A stretch of DNA of 64,000 bases from Pollutimonas subterranea (GCF_002849655.1 NZ_PDNW01000001.1:372001-436000), one strand, 5' to 3'. Positions 25,840-35,033 are shown, numbered from the stretch's first letter. Notes: generated by a model from the letters alone, not told the origin. Translations and numbers: made by a program.

Positions 25840-26718
25840 ATGCACACACTTCGCAAATGCCTAACCGTCGCTGCACTGTGCATGGTCGCACTGCACCAGC
25901 ACGTGCCGGCACAGACCGCTACAGCCGACTCATCTACGTTTACACCCAAGGTCGGCCAGTCGGGCAAAGATGTAATCTGGGTGCCTACGTCCCAAGCCTT
26001 GGTCGATCAGATGCTCAATGCCGCCAAGTTGACCAGCTCGGATTACCTGGTGGATCTGGGATCGGGCGACGGCAGGACAGTCATCACAGCGGCCAAGCGG
26101 GGCGCCAAGGCCCGCGGCATTGAATACGACCCGAATATGGTGGCCCTATCCAAACGAACGGCAAAACTCGAGGGCGTCGACGATAAAGCCACGTTCGAGC
26201 ACGCCGACATTTTCGAGACCGATTTCTCGGACGCCACAGTATTGACGCTATTCCTGCTGCCGGATCTTAATATCAAGTTACGTCCGACCATACTTAATAT
26301 GAAGCCGGGTACGCGAGTTCTATCCAACTCTTTCACCATGGGCGACTGGGAGCCGGACGATACGATCGACGTGAAAGAGGGGTGCACGCACTTCTGCACC
26401 GCCTACAAATGGATAGTGCCGGCCAAGGTGTCTGGTGCCTGGCGGCTGGATGACAAGGAACTGGTGCTGGATCAATCCTATCAGACGGTTGAAGGAACGC
26501 TGCGCAATGGCAGCGATACGCAGCAGATCCGCGATGGCCGCCTCAATGGCACTCAACTTGTCTTTAAGGCGGGGGATGCGACGTATAGCGGCCAGGTCAA
26601 CGGCAACACAATCAGCGGAACGATAAACGGCGTGAATGGCTGGAATGCGAGTCGGTCTAGCGAGACTGGGTCTGGCGCTGCCGAGACCCGGCCTGGCGAG
26701 ACCCGGTCTCCTTCCTGA
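25840..26718 (+). CDS. Exported class I SAM-dependent methyltransferase-like protein
   Basis: A 292-residue protein. Residues 1-25 form a signal peptide (MHTLRKCLTVAALCMVALHQ, cleavage near VPAQ). The next part is a Rossmann methyltransferase of the FAM173/ATPSC-KMT group: VIWVPTSQALVDQML, motif I VDLGSGDGR (71-79), the acidic ribose contact in GIEYD (E95), HADIF and LFLLPDLN. The last 100 residues are a Gly/Asn-rich beta domain and a short tandem repeat (RSSETGSGAAETRPGETR). A methyltransferase with an export signal is odd, because SAM is cytoplasmic; either the signal is a membrane anchor or the protein uses a non-catalytic fold. The start ATG has CAGGAGGCCTGTCT upstream. Confidence 0.8.
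   Translation: MHTLRKCLTVAALCMVALHQHVPAQTATADSSTFTPKVGQSGKDVIWVPTSQALVDQMLNAAKLTSSDYLVDLGSGDGRTVITAAKRGAKARGIEYDPNMVALSKRTAKLEGVDDKATFEHADIFETDFSDATVLTLFLLPDLNIKLRPTILNMKPGTRVLSNSFTMGDWEPDDTIDVKEGCTHFCTAYKWIVPAKVSGAWRLDDKELVLDQSYQTVEGTLRNGSDTQQIRDGRLNGTQLVFKAGDATYSGQVNGNTISGTINGVNGWNASRSSETGSGAAETRPGETRSPS
26661..26711 (+). repeat. Short tandem repeat at the 3' end of the methyltransferase gene
   Basis: Three imperfect copies of a 15-base unit beginning CGAGAC (at 26661, 26682 and 26697) encode the Glu-Thr-rich C-terminal tail ETGSG, ETRPG, ETRSP. The first two are separated by an extra six bases. It looks like recent slippage within the coding sequence. Confidence 0.6.
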
Positions 26719-27102
26719 TTACTTGACCATTTTTTGAACGCGCTGGACCAATTGGGGATTGGTCTGAATTGCCTGGTTCATGCCGTTGAACTGGTCAACC
26801 GTCATCCCTTCGGCGTGCACGGCTTCAACCATTTTCTCGTCGGCTTCCTTGAATACCTTGTTGCGGGTGCCTTCGTCACTGGACCCTTGCAGCTTGGGCG
26901 TGTATTCCTGGGAAATCATGGCAACCTTCTGGGATGCCGCTACAAATTTCTGCAGTTGTGCATCGGAGAAATTCGCTGCTGGCGCCGTGGCCGGCGCGCT
27001 GGGCGATTGAGAGGGTGCCGCCTGTTGCGCCATGGCGACGCCAGTGCTCAGGCCTAGCGTTAACAGGATAGCGGGCAAGGTTCGGGTGTAACGTCGTTGC
27101 AT
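26719..27102 (-). CDS. DUF4168 domain-containing exported protein
   Basis: A 127-residue protein with a signal peptide (LPAILLTLGLSTGVAMA) and an Ala/Pro/Gln-rich spacer, then a small helical DUF4168 domain: FSDAQLQKFVAASQKVAMIS through MTVDQFNGMNQAIQTNPQLVQRV. The family is found in periplasmic proteins of many bacteria and has no known role. The stop codon abuts the stop of the convergent methyltransferase gene with no space between, so transcription of the two must overlap or be terminated inside the neighbour. Confidence 0.85.
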   Translation of the reverse strand: MQRRYTRTLPAILLTLGLSTGVAMAQQAAPSQSPSAPATAPAANFSDAQLQKFVAASQKVAMISQEYTPKLQGSSDEGTRNKVFKEADEKMVEAVHAEGMTVDQFNGMNQAIQTNPQLVQRVQKMVK

Positions 27103-27333
27103 GCAGTCTCCTAGCGTGCGTGAATGACCTTACATGATGACAGCCTAAGAGTAGACTTCAAGGGTTATCCCGTATTGTTTGTTATCCAGGCGCAACGACG
27201 GGTAACGCCCGTTTTGGCAGCGACTCGCGCCAAATTCGTTAGACCCGTGCCTGACTTACCCGCTGTCGTGCAATTACGCGTATGCTAATGGGGCCATTTG
27301 GCATGTCACTATCGTAGGTCAAGGAGTATTCTC

Positions 27334-27459
27334 ATGGCAAAAGGTCAATTACGCGGTAATAAAGAGGCAAAAAAGCCTAAACAGGCGCCCAAGCCCGCAA
27401 CACCGGCTTCACCTTTTGGATCTACAGCATCGAAAGGCGTTGACGCCAAGAAAAAATAA
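27334..27459 (+). CDS. Small lysine-rich protein, 41 residues
   Basis: A short gene with a clean ribosome site (AAGGAG, eight bases upstream of the ATG at 27334). The 41-residue product begins MAKGQLRGNKEAKKPKQ, continues with a Pro/Ala stretch, and ends GVDAKKK. The MAKGQxRxNKEAKKPK opening is a recurring small conserved protein in proteobacteria whose function is unknown; it resembles a nucleic-acid-associated basic peptide, but this is inference. The gene is flanked by 231 bases upstream and 128 downstream, and is likely to be a separate transcript. Confidence 0.75.
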   Translation: MAKGQLRGNKEAKKPKQAPKPATPASPFGSTASKGVDAKKK

Positions 27460-27587
27460 CGGGGTTCTACACTTCCGTATAGGCATTATGCAAGGGCGCT
27501 CCGGCGCCCATACTTATGTGCGCGTGCGGCATGGCTGCGTTGCCGTGACAACCCCCAGCCGCCGCGCCCGACATGGCAGGAGTGATC

Positions 27588-28772
27588 ATGTTTGATATTG
27601 AACGTATACGTGCCGATACACCCGCCGCAGAGGGCAAGGTTTTCCTGGCAAGCGCGGGTGCGTCGCTGATGCCGGCGCCGGTGGTTCGGGCGATGCGTGA
27701 CTATCTTGATCTGGAAGTCGAATTGGGCGGCTATGGGGCATACGATCGCGAGCAGATGCGCCTCGCGCAAGCCTATGCTTCTGCCGCGCGTTTGATAGGT
27801 TCCCTACCGCAGGAAATCGCCTTCATGGAGAGCGCCACTGCGGCCTGGCAAATGGCGTTTTATTCCATGTCCTTCGAGGAAGGCGACGTGGTGTTGACCA
27901 GCGAAGCGGAGTACGGAGCCAATTTCGTGGCGCTCCTGCAGTTGCGTCAACGCCGGGGCATCGAGATTCGGGTTGTTCCCAGCGATGCCGCCGGAGAGAT
28001 CGATCTGGATGCATTACATGGCATGATCAGTGCCCGTGTAAAACTGATATGCCTGACCTGGATTCCGACCAATGGGGGCCTGGTCAATCCCGCGGCGGAG
28101 GTCGGGAAAATCGCGCGTGCCCATGGCATTGCCTATCTGCTCGATGCGTGCCAGGCGCTAGGGCAGATGCCGGTGGACGTCCAGGCGCTGCAGTGCGATA
28201 TGTTGACGGCAACCGGACGCAAGTTCTTGCGTGGACCGCGCGGGACAGGTTTCCTGTATGTGCGCAGCGGCTTCATGTCACAGTTGGAACCGCACACCAT
28301 CGATCATTTTTCAGCGCCGTGGCTTGAGCGGAACCGCTATGGGCTGCGCGACGGCGCGCGCCGCTATGAAACCTGGGAGTCCAATTATGTAGCGCGCGCA
28401 GGGCTGGGCGTTGCGTTGGACTATGCGGCGGAAATAGGCATGGTCGCCATTCAGGAGCGTTGTGTGGCGCTGGCCGCCCGATTGCGATCGGGCTTGAAGG
28501 CACTGCCGGCCGCGACAGGGTGCGATCTGGGCCGTAATCCGTCGGCAATCGTCTCCTTCACCCTGGAAGGCAAGTCCGCCGAGCAGGTGGTGGAGCTGGC
28601 CGCCAACGAAGGGATTACGATAGGCGTGACGTTGCCATCCGGCACGCGTCTGGACGCCGAACGCCGTGGGTTGCCGCCGCTGGTCCGGGCATCCCCGCAT
28701 TATTTCAATACCGAACACGAAATCGATATCTTGCTGGATTTCCTGCAGTCTATTAAGGCGGGCGGCCCGTGA
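27588..28772 (+). CDS. Class V aminotransferase / cysteine desulfurase-like PLP enzyme (EgtE-like)
   Basis: A 394-residue fold-type I PLP enzyme. The ATG at 27588 follows CAGGAGTGATC; an ATG at 27573 in the same frame is less favoured. Visible residues are the PLP-pairing D187 in LLDACQALGQ and the Schiff-base lysine K212 in ATGRKFLRGPRGTGFLYVR. The N-terminal LASAGASLMPAPVVRAM and EVELGGYGAYD segments recall hercynylcysteine sulfoxide lyase (EgtE) and related lyases more than SufS/IscS: there is no clear active-site cysteine loop. No ergothioneine genes are adjacent. The reaction is therefore uncertain. Confidence 0.82.
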   Translation: MFDIERIRADTPAAEGKVFLASAGASLMPAPVVRAMRDYLDLEVELGGYGAYDREQMRLAQAYASAARLIGSLPQEIAFMESATAAWQMAFYSMSFEEGDVVLTSEAEYGANFVALLQLRQRRGIEIRVVPSDAAGEIDLDALHGMISARVKLICLTWIPTNGGLVNPAAEVGKIARAHGIAYLLDACQALGQMPVDVQALQCDMLTATGRKFLRGPRGTGFLYVRSGFMSQLEPHTIDHFSAPWLERNRYGLRDGARRYETWESNYVARAGLGVALDYAAEIGMVAIQERCVALAARLRSGLKALPAATGCDLGRNPSAIVSFTLEGKSAEQVVELAANEGITIGVTLPSGTRLDAERRGLPPLVRASPHYFNTEHEIDILLDFLQSIKAGGP

Positions 28773-28788
28773 GCCTGCCCGTGCAGCG

Positions 28789-29651
28789 CTATGCGAAAAG
28801 CTTGTCGTAGGCGGCCAGCAAGGTCTGATGCATCGCGCTGCCCTGCATGTCGGCACCCAGCGTGTCCAGCCCGAAGAATCGCTCGCTGCGGTCCAGCAAA
28901 GCTTCGGCCTGGCGGACCGTTACGGCGCCATACATCAACACCAGCGAGCGACGAGCCATTCGTAATCTTCCTGCGTGCTGGTGCTGAAGTTCCAGTCGGA
29001 AAACGGGAAATCAGGCGTGTCGCGCATGAAATTCCAGCTGATCACGCCGCTGGAGTCCACGAAATGGATCTCCAGGTTGGTCACGGCGTTGATTTCGCTC
29101 ATGTCGAAGCCTGGTTCAGGAAAGCCTTCCAATGCGTCGAGCGCGCGGCCCTGCAGCAGTTCGGTCATTGCGCTCCAGCGCAATTTCAAGGCGCGGGTGG
29201 GCGCCATAACTGGAGAATACGCCCTGGTCTTTGGGATGTACCAGCGTCACATTCATGACCGGGTAGCGTCCGCCCAACGAGGCATCCTTGACCAGGATGC
29301 CGAAACCCGCCTTGCGCAAGCCTGCGATACCCGCCTGGATGTTAGGAAAGCGCGCTATGACTTCGTCAGGCACTTCGGGCAGGCTCAGCCCTTCGCTGAT
29401 GATGCGGTACTTGACGCTGCGCTCGAAAATCTCGGACAGGGCTTGAGTCCGTGCTTCCATCATCGTGTTGCCGGCCGCCATGCCGTTACTGACGTAGAGG
29501 TTGCCGATGATGTTGACCAGATTCCGTCAACCTCATGCAGCAACGACGATTCATTCAGATGGAAGCCCCGTGTTTCTAGCTTCTCCCGCATGGTCCTGAT
29601 CGTGGATTCAAGGGAGGCGTCTTTGCCGGGGATAAAGCTCTCGATTGTCAT
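28789..29651 (-). pseudogene. ycaO: ycaO pseudogene, two large internal deletions and a frameshift
   Basis: Four separate stretches line up in order with E. coli YcaO, the accessory factor of ribosomal protein S12 methylthiolation. (1) From the ATG at 29651, MTIESFIPGKDASLES to DGIWS. (2) After a deletion that removes roughly 125 residues, NIIGNLYVSNGMAAGN through ASLGGRYPVMNV to the HP-RLEIALER segment. (3) A frameshift near 29165 moves the frame to MTELLQGRALDAL through IHFVDSSGVISWNF and DWNFSTSTQEDYEWL. (4) A second deletion of roughly 240 residues joins this to LVLMYGAVTV through MHQTLLAAYDKLFA, ending with TAG at 28789. About half of the 586-residue protein is missing, including most of the ATP-grasp region. 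No functional product can be made. Confidence 0.88.
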
Positions 29652-29677
29652 GCGGTGGAAGATCTCGGTGGCAGAAG

Positions 29678-29702
29678 AAAAAAGCCGGCGATGGCCGGCT
29701 TT
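29678..29702 (-). terminator. Rho-independent terminator after the gene ending at 29710
   Basis: A 9-bp perfect stem (29681-29689 with 29694-29702, AAAGCCGGC) with a four-base loop is followed on the minus strand by TTTTTTC. It lies seven bases past the stop of the unrecognised gene, which supports that gene being real. Confidence 0.85.
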
Positions 29703-29709
29703 GAAAAGT

Positions 29710-30243
29710 CTAAAAATGCTGCTTGATGATTTCGTCGAAAGCTTGTTCAGCAGACATGCCGTTCTTCATGAGCGTGCTGATATCTGCCGAGTGCTTCTGG
29801 ATGCCCTCGGGCAAGGTTTCCCGATTGGCCTTGAAGTACGCGTACTTGTCATGCTCGACGGTATCAATGACCTGGGCCACGGGTGTGTAGCTGCTGCGGG
29901 TGCCGCTGGATGCGGTCCTGGGCGTGCTTGCGCGTGCCCGGGTGACTGTCTTGGCGCCGCCGCCCTTCATCACAGTCTTGACGGCTTCAAGTGTAAAGAC
30001 GGCCGATAGCGTGTCGCTGACATTGCCGTCGGAGTTCAGGCTCATCAACAGGTTTTTTTTGTCAAATGCCATTTTTTTGCCGGCATTGTTGATGACTTGA
30101 TAATTCGGACGTTGCGCATTACCGGGTAGTTCAAACTGCACGTTGGGGCCGTAGGACTCCATTTTTTCGATGACGTCTTTCAGGAAATCTGCGCTTAATG
30201 AGTCTAAGTTGCCATTCCAGCGTTTGCTTCTTTTCGTGTTCAA
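29710..30243 (-). CDS. Hypothetical protein, unrecognised
   Basis: I do not recognise this protein. The frame is open further upstream to 30450, but that part overlaps ureG on the same strand, so I place the start at the TTG at 30243, nine bases after GGAAG, giving 177 residues; an ATG at 30156 (MESYGPNVQF) is another choice. The product is soluble and rather basic, with a Ser/Thr/Arg-rich middle (RARASTPRTASSGTRSS, about 112-128) and a helical C-terminal segment (KHSADISTLMKNGMSAEQAFDEIIK). The gene is followed at once by a good terminator and lies between the ycaO relic and the urease operon, a region that has been rearranged. Confidence 0.55.
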   Translation of the reverse strand: MNTKRSKRWNGNLDSLSADFLKDVIEKMESYGPNVQFELPGNAQRPNYQVINNAGKKMAFDKKNLLMSLNSDGNVSDTLSAVFTLEAVKTVMKGGGAKTVTRARASTPRTASSGTRSSYTPVAQVIDTVEHDKYAYFKANRETLPEGIQKHSADISTLMKNGMSAEQAFDEIIKQHF

Positions 30244-30361
30244 GATGGGTCGCTTCCAATACTGTGGTCTAAATCCAGGGACGGAGTATTTTACGCTTTT
30301 TAGCGGGAAGCCAGCGGGACTGCTGAAACGGTGGTGCCTGAGAGCGTGCCAGGCCCGTGGG

Positions 30362-31024
30362 TCACCGGGTGTCCGCCAGCATGCCTTCAATTTCGATGAA
30401 AGCAATGATTTCATCAAGCCCCACGCCGTTCTTGATGGTGCCCATGACAAATGGACGGTCCCCGCGCATGCGCAGCGTGTCTTCTCTCATTATTTCCAGC
30501 GAGGCGCCGACGTAGGGGGCGAGGTCGGTCTTGTTGATGACAAGGAGATCGGATTTTGTAATGCCAGGTCCGCCTTTGCGGGGTATTTTCTCGCCGCCTG
30601 CGACGTCGATGACATAGAGTGTCAGGTCGGAGAGTTCGGGGCTGAACGTGGCGGCAAGGTTGTCTCCGCCCGATTCCACGAAGACGATGTCCGCGTCGGG
30701 AAACCGGCCCAGCATCCGGTCTATCGCCTCCAGATTGATGGAGGCGTCTTCACGTATTGCCGTATGAGGGCAGCCGCCGGTTTCGACACCCATGATGCGC
30801 TCGGCCGGCAGGGCGCCTGAAATCGTCAGCAAGCGCTGGTCTTCCTTGGTGTAGATATCGTTGGTAATGGCGATCAGGTCGTACTTTTCCGACATTCGCT
30901 TGCACAGCATTTCCAGCAAGGTGGTTTTACCGGATCCAACCGGACCGCCTACGCCGATACGCAGCGGCGGCAGGGACTTGGTACGCGATGGCGGTGTGGT
31001 GCCGAAGTTTCGATGGGTGGGCAT
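30362..31024 (-). CDS. ureG: Urease accessory protein UreG (GTPase)
   Basis: A 220-residue SIMIBI-class GTPase that delivers nickel to urease in complex with UreE, UreF and UreD. The P-loop is [10 protein letters not shown] (26-35), the nickel-binding CPH motif is C85-P86-H87 in [13 protein letters not shown], and the [15 protein letters not shown] and [11 protein letters not shown] (G4) segments are intact. The N-terminus lacks the long His-rich extension found in some UreG proteins; here the histidine stretch is on UreE instead. It is the last gene of the urt-ure operon; I see no strong terminator directly after it. Confidence 0.97.
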   Translation of the reverse strand: MPTHRNFGTTPPSRTKSLPPLRIGVGGPVGSGKTTLLEMLCKRMSEKYDLIAITNDIYTKEDQRLLTISGALPAERIMGVETGGCPHTAIREDASINLEAIDRMLGRFPDADIVFVESGGDNLAATFSPELSDLTLYVIDVAGGEKIPRKGGPGITKSDLLVINKTDLAPYVGASLEIMREDTLRMRGDRPFVMGTIKNGVGLDEIIAFIEIEGMLADTR

Positions 31025-31038
31025 AATGCGGCCTTTCT

Positions 31039-31728
31039 TCAGGATCGGAATAAACGGGAGTACTGGGTCTCATGGCGGGACGACAGGATGGCAAGTTGTG
31101 GCGCGAGCGTATGGATGCGAGGCGGCCGGTGTGCCGCGCGACTCAGAGCCTCGCTGCATAGGGCGGGTATGCCTAGGCGCAATTGGTTCAGGATGCGTTG
31201 CCCGGACATTTGCCCAAGGGGTACGGTCTTTATGGCGGCCATGACCTGGTTTTCCAGCCACGCAAAAATGTACGCCGCCATTCCGCTTGTCTGGTTGATG
31301 CCCAATGCGTGCACGCAATAGGCATGGGCGGTTGGCAAGGTGACGGTCGGCAGCGCGAGTATGCGTTCGCGTGTTGCCGCCTCGCCCCATTCCAGGTCGG
31401 TGGCGAGCTTCACCAACGACCATCCCATCTGTTCGGTTTCCTGGCGCATTTCGCGAGTTTCCCGCGAGGAATGGAACCATTTGTTCCAGTAGCCCAGTCC
31501 CTGCCAGTTCGCGTCGGCCCAGCCGGTGAACAACAACGCCCACACTGGGGCTTCGCATTGCGCGATGACCAGTTCCAGCTGTTGCCGTATCCATGCGCAG
31601 GCGGTCGCTTCATCGTGGACCAGTTCCAGGTCCACGGCGGCTTCGAAACCTTGCGAATAACTGTAGCCGCCTATAGGCAATGCAGGCGACGATAGCTGCA
31701 GCAGGGCCGTAAGCTGGCGGGTATCCAT
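31039..31728 (-). CDS. ureF: Urease accessory protein UreF
   Basis: A 229-residue UreF, which bridges UreD and UreG and acts as GTPase-modulating partner in urease activation. The ATG at 31728 begins [29 protein letters not shown] (core [11 protein letters not shown]), a family hallmark; longer frames upstream are only the reverse reading of ureE. The C-terminal ESLxR-like part and a final Arg-containing tail are present. In some Bordetella ureE and ureF are reported as fused, but here they are separate, seven bases apart. Confidence 0.95.
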   Translation of the reverse strand: MDTRQLTALLQLSSPALPIGGYSYSQGFEAAVDLELVHDEATACAWIRQQLELVIAQCEAPVWALLFTGWADANWQGLGYWNKWFHSSRETREMRQETEQMGWSLVKLATDLEWGEAATRERILALPTVTLPTAHAYCVHALGINQTSGMAAYIFAWLENQVMAAIKTVPLGQMSGQRILNQLRLGIPALCSEALSRAAHRPPRIHTLAPQLAILSSRHETQYSRLFRS

Positions 31729-31735
31729 GCCACCC

Positions 31736-32299
31736 TTACTTGTGGGGATGTTCATGCTTGTGAGGGTGTTCATGCGTATGCCCGTCGTGCGCGGCATAGG
31801 CCGACTGCGCCAGTGCATAGTCTTCGGCAAACGTCTCATCGTGGCCATGCTTGTGTCCGCCGCCGTAGGCGCCCGCATCAGGTTCGAACGGCGACTGCAC
31901 CGTGGCTATCGTGATGCCGCCCAACTGATTCAGCATATCGACAAGGATTGGATCGTACTCGAATTGCAGATAGTCCGGACCGATTTCGACGAGGATGTGG
32001 CGGTTTCCCAGGTGATACGCGGCGCGAGTCAACTGGAGCGGATTCCGGGCGCCGACACGTACGACGGGTTCGATGGCGGCGTGTACCGCGATGAGCTTGC
32101 CATCGTCCGCCACCAGGATGTCGCCGTGGCGCAGCACCGTGCCCTGGTTCAGGATCAGGCCGACCACCTCGCCGTTGTCCAGCTTGATACGCTGGCGGCT
32201 GCGGCAGCGCAATGAGTACGCCAGGATTGCCTTAGGGGCGTTATTGATGAGTGAGGGTGCAAGGTGCGCGTCGCGCAGATGCTTTCTGATAATACGCAT
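31736..32299 (-). CDS. ureE: Urease accessory protein UreE (nickel chaperone)
   Basis: A 187-residue nickel metallochaperone. The ATG at 32299 starts MRIIRKHLRDAHLAPSLI; the longer upstream frame overlaps ureC and is rejected. The N-terminal peptide-binding domain and the C-terminal ferredoxin-like metal domain (GNRHILVEI, GGHKHGHDE) are present, and the tail ends with a His-rich array (HDGHTHEHPHKHEHPHK) that binds extra nickel. It gives nickel to the UreDFG complex. Two bases separate it from ureC. The number of histidines in the tail is high, in line with nickel storage. Confidence 0.95.
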   Translation of the reverse strand: MRIIRKHLRDAHLAPSLINNAPKAILAYSLRCRSRQRIKLDNGEVVGLILNQGTVLRHGDILVADDGKLIAVHAAIEPVVRVGARNPLQLTRAAYHLGNRHILVEIGPDYLQFEYDPILVDMLNQLGGITIATVQSPFEPDAGAYGGGHKHGHDETFAEDYALAQSAYAAHDGHTHEHPHKHEHPHK

Positions 32300-32301
32300 G
32301 G

Positions 32302-34017
32302 CTAGAAGAGGAAGTAGCGTTGCGCCATGGGCAGCACGGTGGCGGGCTCGCAGCTCAGCAGCCGGCCGTCGGCCATGACTTGATAGGTTTGTGGATCGAC
32401 CGTAATGTGCGGCAGCCAGTTGTTGTGCACCATGTCTTTCTTGCCGACGCTTCGGCATCCGTGGACGGCTTCCAGGGTCTTGGTCAGGCCCAGCTCATGA
32501 ACGGCGGGATTCGCCATGCCGGCTTGCGACAGGAAGGTGATGGAAGTCTTTAGCGCTTTGCCGAAACTGCCGAACATGGGCCGGAAAAGCACGGGCTGCG
32601 GCGTGGAGATGGACGCGCCCGGATCGCCCATGCTGGCCGCCGCAATCATGCCGGCCTTGAGCACCATGCTGGCTTTGACGCCAAAGAAAGCGGGTCGCCA
32701 CAGCACGATATCGGCCAGCTTGCCCACTTCGATCGAACCGACTTTATGGCTGATGCCGTGCGCCAAAGCCGGGTTGATGGTGTACTTGGCGATGTAGCGC
32801 TTGATGCGCTGGTTATCGGCGCGTGCGCTGTCGCCCTCCAGTGCGCCCCGCTGCGTCTTCATCTTGTCGGCGGTCTGCCAGGTGCGCAGCACGACTTCGC
32901 CGATGCGCCCCATGGCCTGCGAATCCGAACTCATGATGGAGAATGCACCCAGGTCGTGGAGCACATCTTCGGCGGCGATGGTTTCGCGGCGTATGCGGCT
33001 TTCTGCGAATGCAACGTCTTCGGCAATGGAAGAATCGAGGTGGTGGCAGACCATCAGCATGTCCAGGTGCTCTTCGACGGTGTTGACGGTAAAGGGCATG
33101 GTGGGGTTGGTGGAGGCGGGCAGTACATTGGGCATGCCGGCCGCCCGGATGATGTCGGGAGCATGGCCGCCTCCGGCTCCTTCAGTATGAAAGGAGTGGA
33201 TGGTGCGCCCCTTGAAGGCCTTGAACGTATCCTCGACGAAACCGGATTCGTTCAGGGTATCGCTATGGATGGCGACCTGCACATCGGTCTGGTCGGCCAC
33301 CGTCAGGCAGGTATCGATAGCGGCGGGAGTGGTTCCCCAATCCTCGTGCAGCTTCAGGCCTATGGCGCCGGCTTGCACCTGCTCCAATAGCGGCGCTGGC
33401 TTGCTGGCGTTGCCTTTGCCCAGCAGGCCGATGTTCATGGGAAATGCGTCCAGCGCACTGAGCATGGAGTGGATATGCCAGGGACCTGGCGTGCAAGTGG
33501 TCGCGAGGGTGCCGGTGGCGGGGCCCGTGCCCCCGCCTATCATGGTGGTGATGCCGCTGGCCGTGGCTTCTTCGATCTGCTGAGGACAGATGAAGTGGAT
33601 GTGCGAATCAATGGCGCCCGCTGTGATGATCATGCCTTCGCCGGCAATCACTTCGGTGGCTGGGCCTATCACGATGGTGACGCCAGGCTGGATATCCGGA
33701 TTGCCGGCTTTTCCTATGCCCGAGATCAGGCCGTTCTTGATTCCGATGTCGGCCTTGATGATGCCGGTGATCGCATCGATGATCAGCGCGTTGGTGATCA
33801 CGCTGTCGACGCAATCGGCGCTCATGCGCTGGCTTTGCCCCATTCCGTCGCGTATGACCTTGCCGCCGCCGAACTTCACTTCTTCACCGAAAATGGTGTG
33901 GTCGTGCTCGACTTCGGCCAACAGTCCAGTGTCGGCAAGGCGGACCCGGTCGCCCACGCCGTTGGCGATAGTGGGACCGAATATCTCGGCATAGGCGCGT
34001 CGTGAAATGGCTACCAT
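32302..34017 (-). CDS. ureC: Urease alpha subunit (catalytic)
   Basis: A 571-residue subunit that holds the dinuclear nickel centre and splits urea into ammonia and carbamate. Nickel ligands are H139 and H141 (SHIHF), the carbamylated K222 ([12 protein letters not shown]), H251 and H277 region ([15 protein letters not shown]), and the Asp in the [12 protein letters not shown] segment. The mobile-flap residues C324-H325-H326 (MVCHHLD) are intact, so the protein should be active. The ATG overlaps the ureB stop by one base. Length and motifs match functional ureases. Confidence 0.98.
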   Translation of the reverse strand: MVAISRRAYAEIFGPTIANGVGDRVRLADTGLLAEVEHDHTIFGEEVKFGGGKVIRDGMGQSQRMSADCVDSVITNALIIDAITGIIKADIGIKNGLISGIGKAGNPDIQPGVTIVIGPATEVIAGEGMIITAGAIDSHIHFICPQQIEEATASGITTMIGGGTGPATGTLATTCTPGPWHIHSMLSALDAFPMNIGLLGKGNASKPAPLLEQVQAGAIGLKLHEDWGTTPAAIDTCLTVADQTDVQVAIHSDTLNESGFVEDTFKAFKGRTIHSFHTEGAGGGHAPDIIRAAGMPNVLPASTNPTMPFTVNTVEEHLDMLMVCHHLDSSIAEDVAFAESRIRRETIAAEDVLHDLGAFSIMSSDSQAMGRIGEVVLRTWQTADKMKTQRGALEGDSARADNQRIKRYIAKYTINPALAHGISHKVGSIEVGKLADIVLWRPAFFGVKASMVLKAGMIAAASMGDPGASISTPQPVLFRPMFGSFGKALKTSITFLSQAGMANPAVHELGLTKTLEAVHGCRSVGKKDMVHNNWLPHITVDPQTYQVMADGRLLSCEPATVLPMAQRYFLF

Positions 34018-34322
34018 CAGAGTGGCCCCATAACGGCGGCATTAAAACCGTAGACAACGCGGTCGCCGTCCAGCCGCAGCAGCTCGACCGTGCGCTTCTG
34101 GCCCGGCTCGAAACGCACCGCAGTACCGGAAGTGATATTCAAACGGTATCCGCGGGCCAGTTCCCGATCAAACTCGAGGCTGGCATTGACCTCGGCAAAA
34201 TGGTAGTGGGATCCGACCTGTACGGGCCGGTCACCGACGTTGACGACGTCGACCACGCAGGTGGCGCGGCCGGCGTTCAGTTCGATGTCGCCGGGCTCGG
34301 CAATGATTTCACCAGGTATCAT
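34017..34322 (-). CDS. ureB: Urease beta subunit
   Basis: A 101-residue beta subunit starting [16 protein letters not shown] at the ATG at 34322, the standard UreB opening. The longer frame upstream overlaps ureJ and is not used. It forms part of the urease trimer-of-trimers with UreA and UreC. It lies between ureJ and ureC; the one-base overlap with ureC (TGATGG) favours translational coupling and equal stoichiometry of the two subunits. Confidence 0.96.
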   Translation of the reverse strand: MIPGEIIAEPGDIELNAGRATCVVDVVNVGDRPVQVGSHYHFAEVNASLEFDRELARGYRLNITSGTAVRFEPGQKRTVELLRLDGDRVVYGFNAAVMGPL

Positions 34323-34362
34323 GGTTGGCGTCCTGAATTTGAGTTGGCGGATTTTCTGTGCT

Positions 34363-34983
34363 TCAGGCGGTCGAGGCCAACAGGGATATACCGTATGCGG
34401 CAATGCCGGCACCTGTGGCGCGTGCCAGCCACAAGGCTCGTTGTTTAAGTGCGAAGCCGCCAGCCAAGCCCAGTCCGTGCAAGACCAGGGTGCTGAGCAT
34501 GAAGCCTGCGATAAACGCGGTGGCGCCCGCACCGGCCGGCAATTCGGAACCATGCGCCATGCCATGGAACAAGGCAAAAAAGCCCACCAGAATTGCACTG
34601 GCCGGGCCGGGCAGTGTTGCACGGCTCGCCACCAAAAGCCCAAGCACCAGCAAGGACGCCACGATGACGGGCTCTACCCCTGGGAAGCTGAAGCCGGCCA
34701 TACCCGCCAGTGCGCCCGCCAGCAGCAGGCACAGGAAAGCGATGGGGGTCCAGATGGCCTGGCGCATATTCGTGTGGCTAAGTGCGGCCCATATGCCCAC
34801 CGCCACCATGGCAAGCAAGTGATCCATCCCGGTCAAGGGGTGAAGCAGTCCGGCTTCGAACATATGGCCGGATAGGGCATGTTCATGTCCGGGGTGCGCC
34901 GCGGCGGCACCTGACATAAGGACAAGGGCCGCGGCGCCGGTCGCACTGATAGTCCGGCTGGGTGAATGTGGGCGAGTAGACAT
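34363..34983 (-). CDS. ureJ: HupE/UreJ family nickel permease-like protein
   Basis: A 206-residue membrane protein. A signal-like N-terminal helix is followed by AHPGHEH, the [16 protein letters not shown] motif that defines the HupE/UreJ family (a histidine-aspartate metal site), and five or six more helices, one with [15 protein letters not shown], a second His motif. These proteins are thought to bring nickel or cobalt into the cell. The gene sits between ureA and ureB, the arrangement seen in Bordetella urease clusters. It should supply nickel for the enzyme encoded around it. Confidence 0.93.
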   Translation of the reverse strand: MSTRPHSPSRTISATGAAALVLMSGAAAAHPGHEHALSGHMFEAGLLHPLTGMDHLLAMVAVGIWAALSHTNMRQAIWTPIAFLCLLLAGALAGMAGFSFPGVEPVIVASLLVLGLLVASRATLPGPASAILVGFFALFHGMAHGSELPAGAGATAFIAGFMLSTLVLHGLGLAGGFALKQRALWLARATGAGIAAYGISLLASTA

Positions 34984-35033
34984 ATGAAAATTCCCGGATA
35001 AATAAAAGATTCGTCAGTGTTGCGGGTACCGCG

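Noticed and set aside
28975-30009. A 344-codon plus-strand open frame across the ycaO relic
   Set aside because: It runs antisense through recognisable YcaO fragments and has no family resemblance; codon pattern is that of a shadow.
29710-30450. A 246-codon version of the unrecognised gene
   Set aside because: The extension overlaps the 3' end of ureG on the same strand by about 90 bases and has no ribosome site; the start is placed at 30243.
31736-32458. A 240-codon frame extending ureE upstream
   Set aside because: The extra part is ureC read in another frame; UreE family proteins begin at the ATG at 32299.
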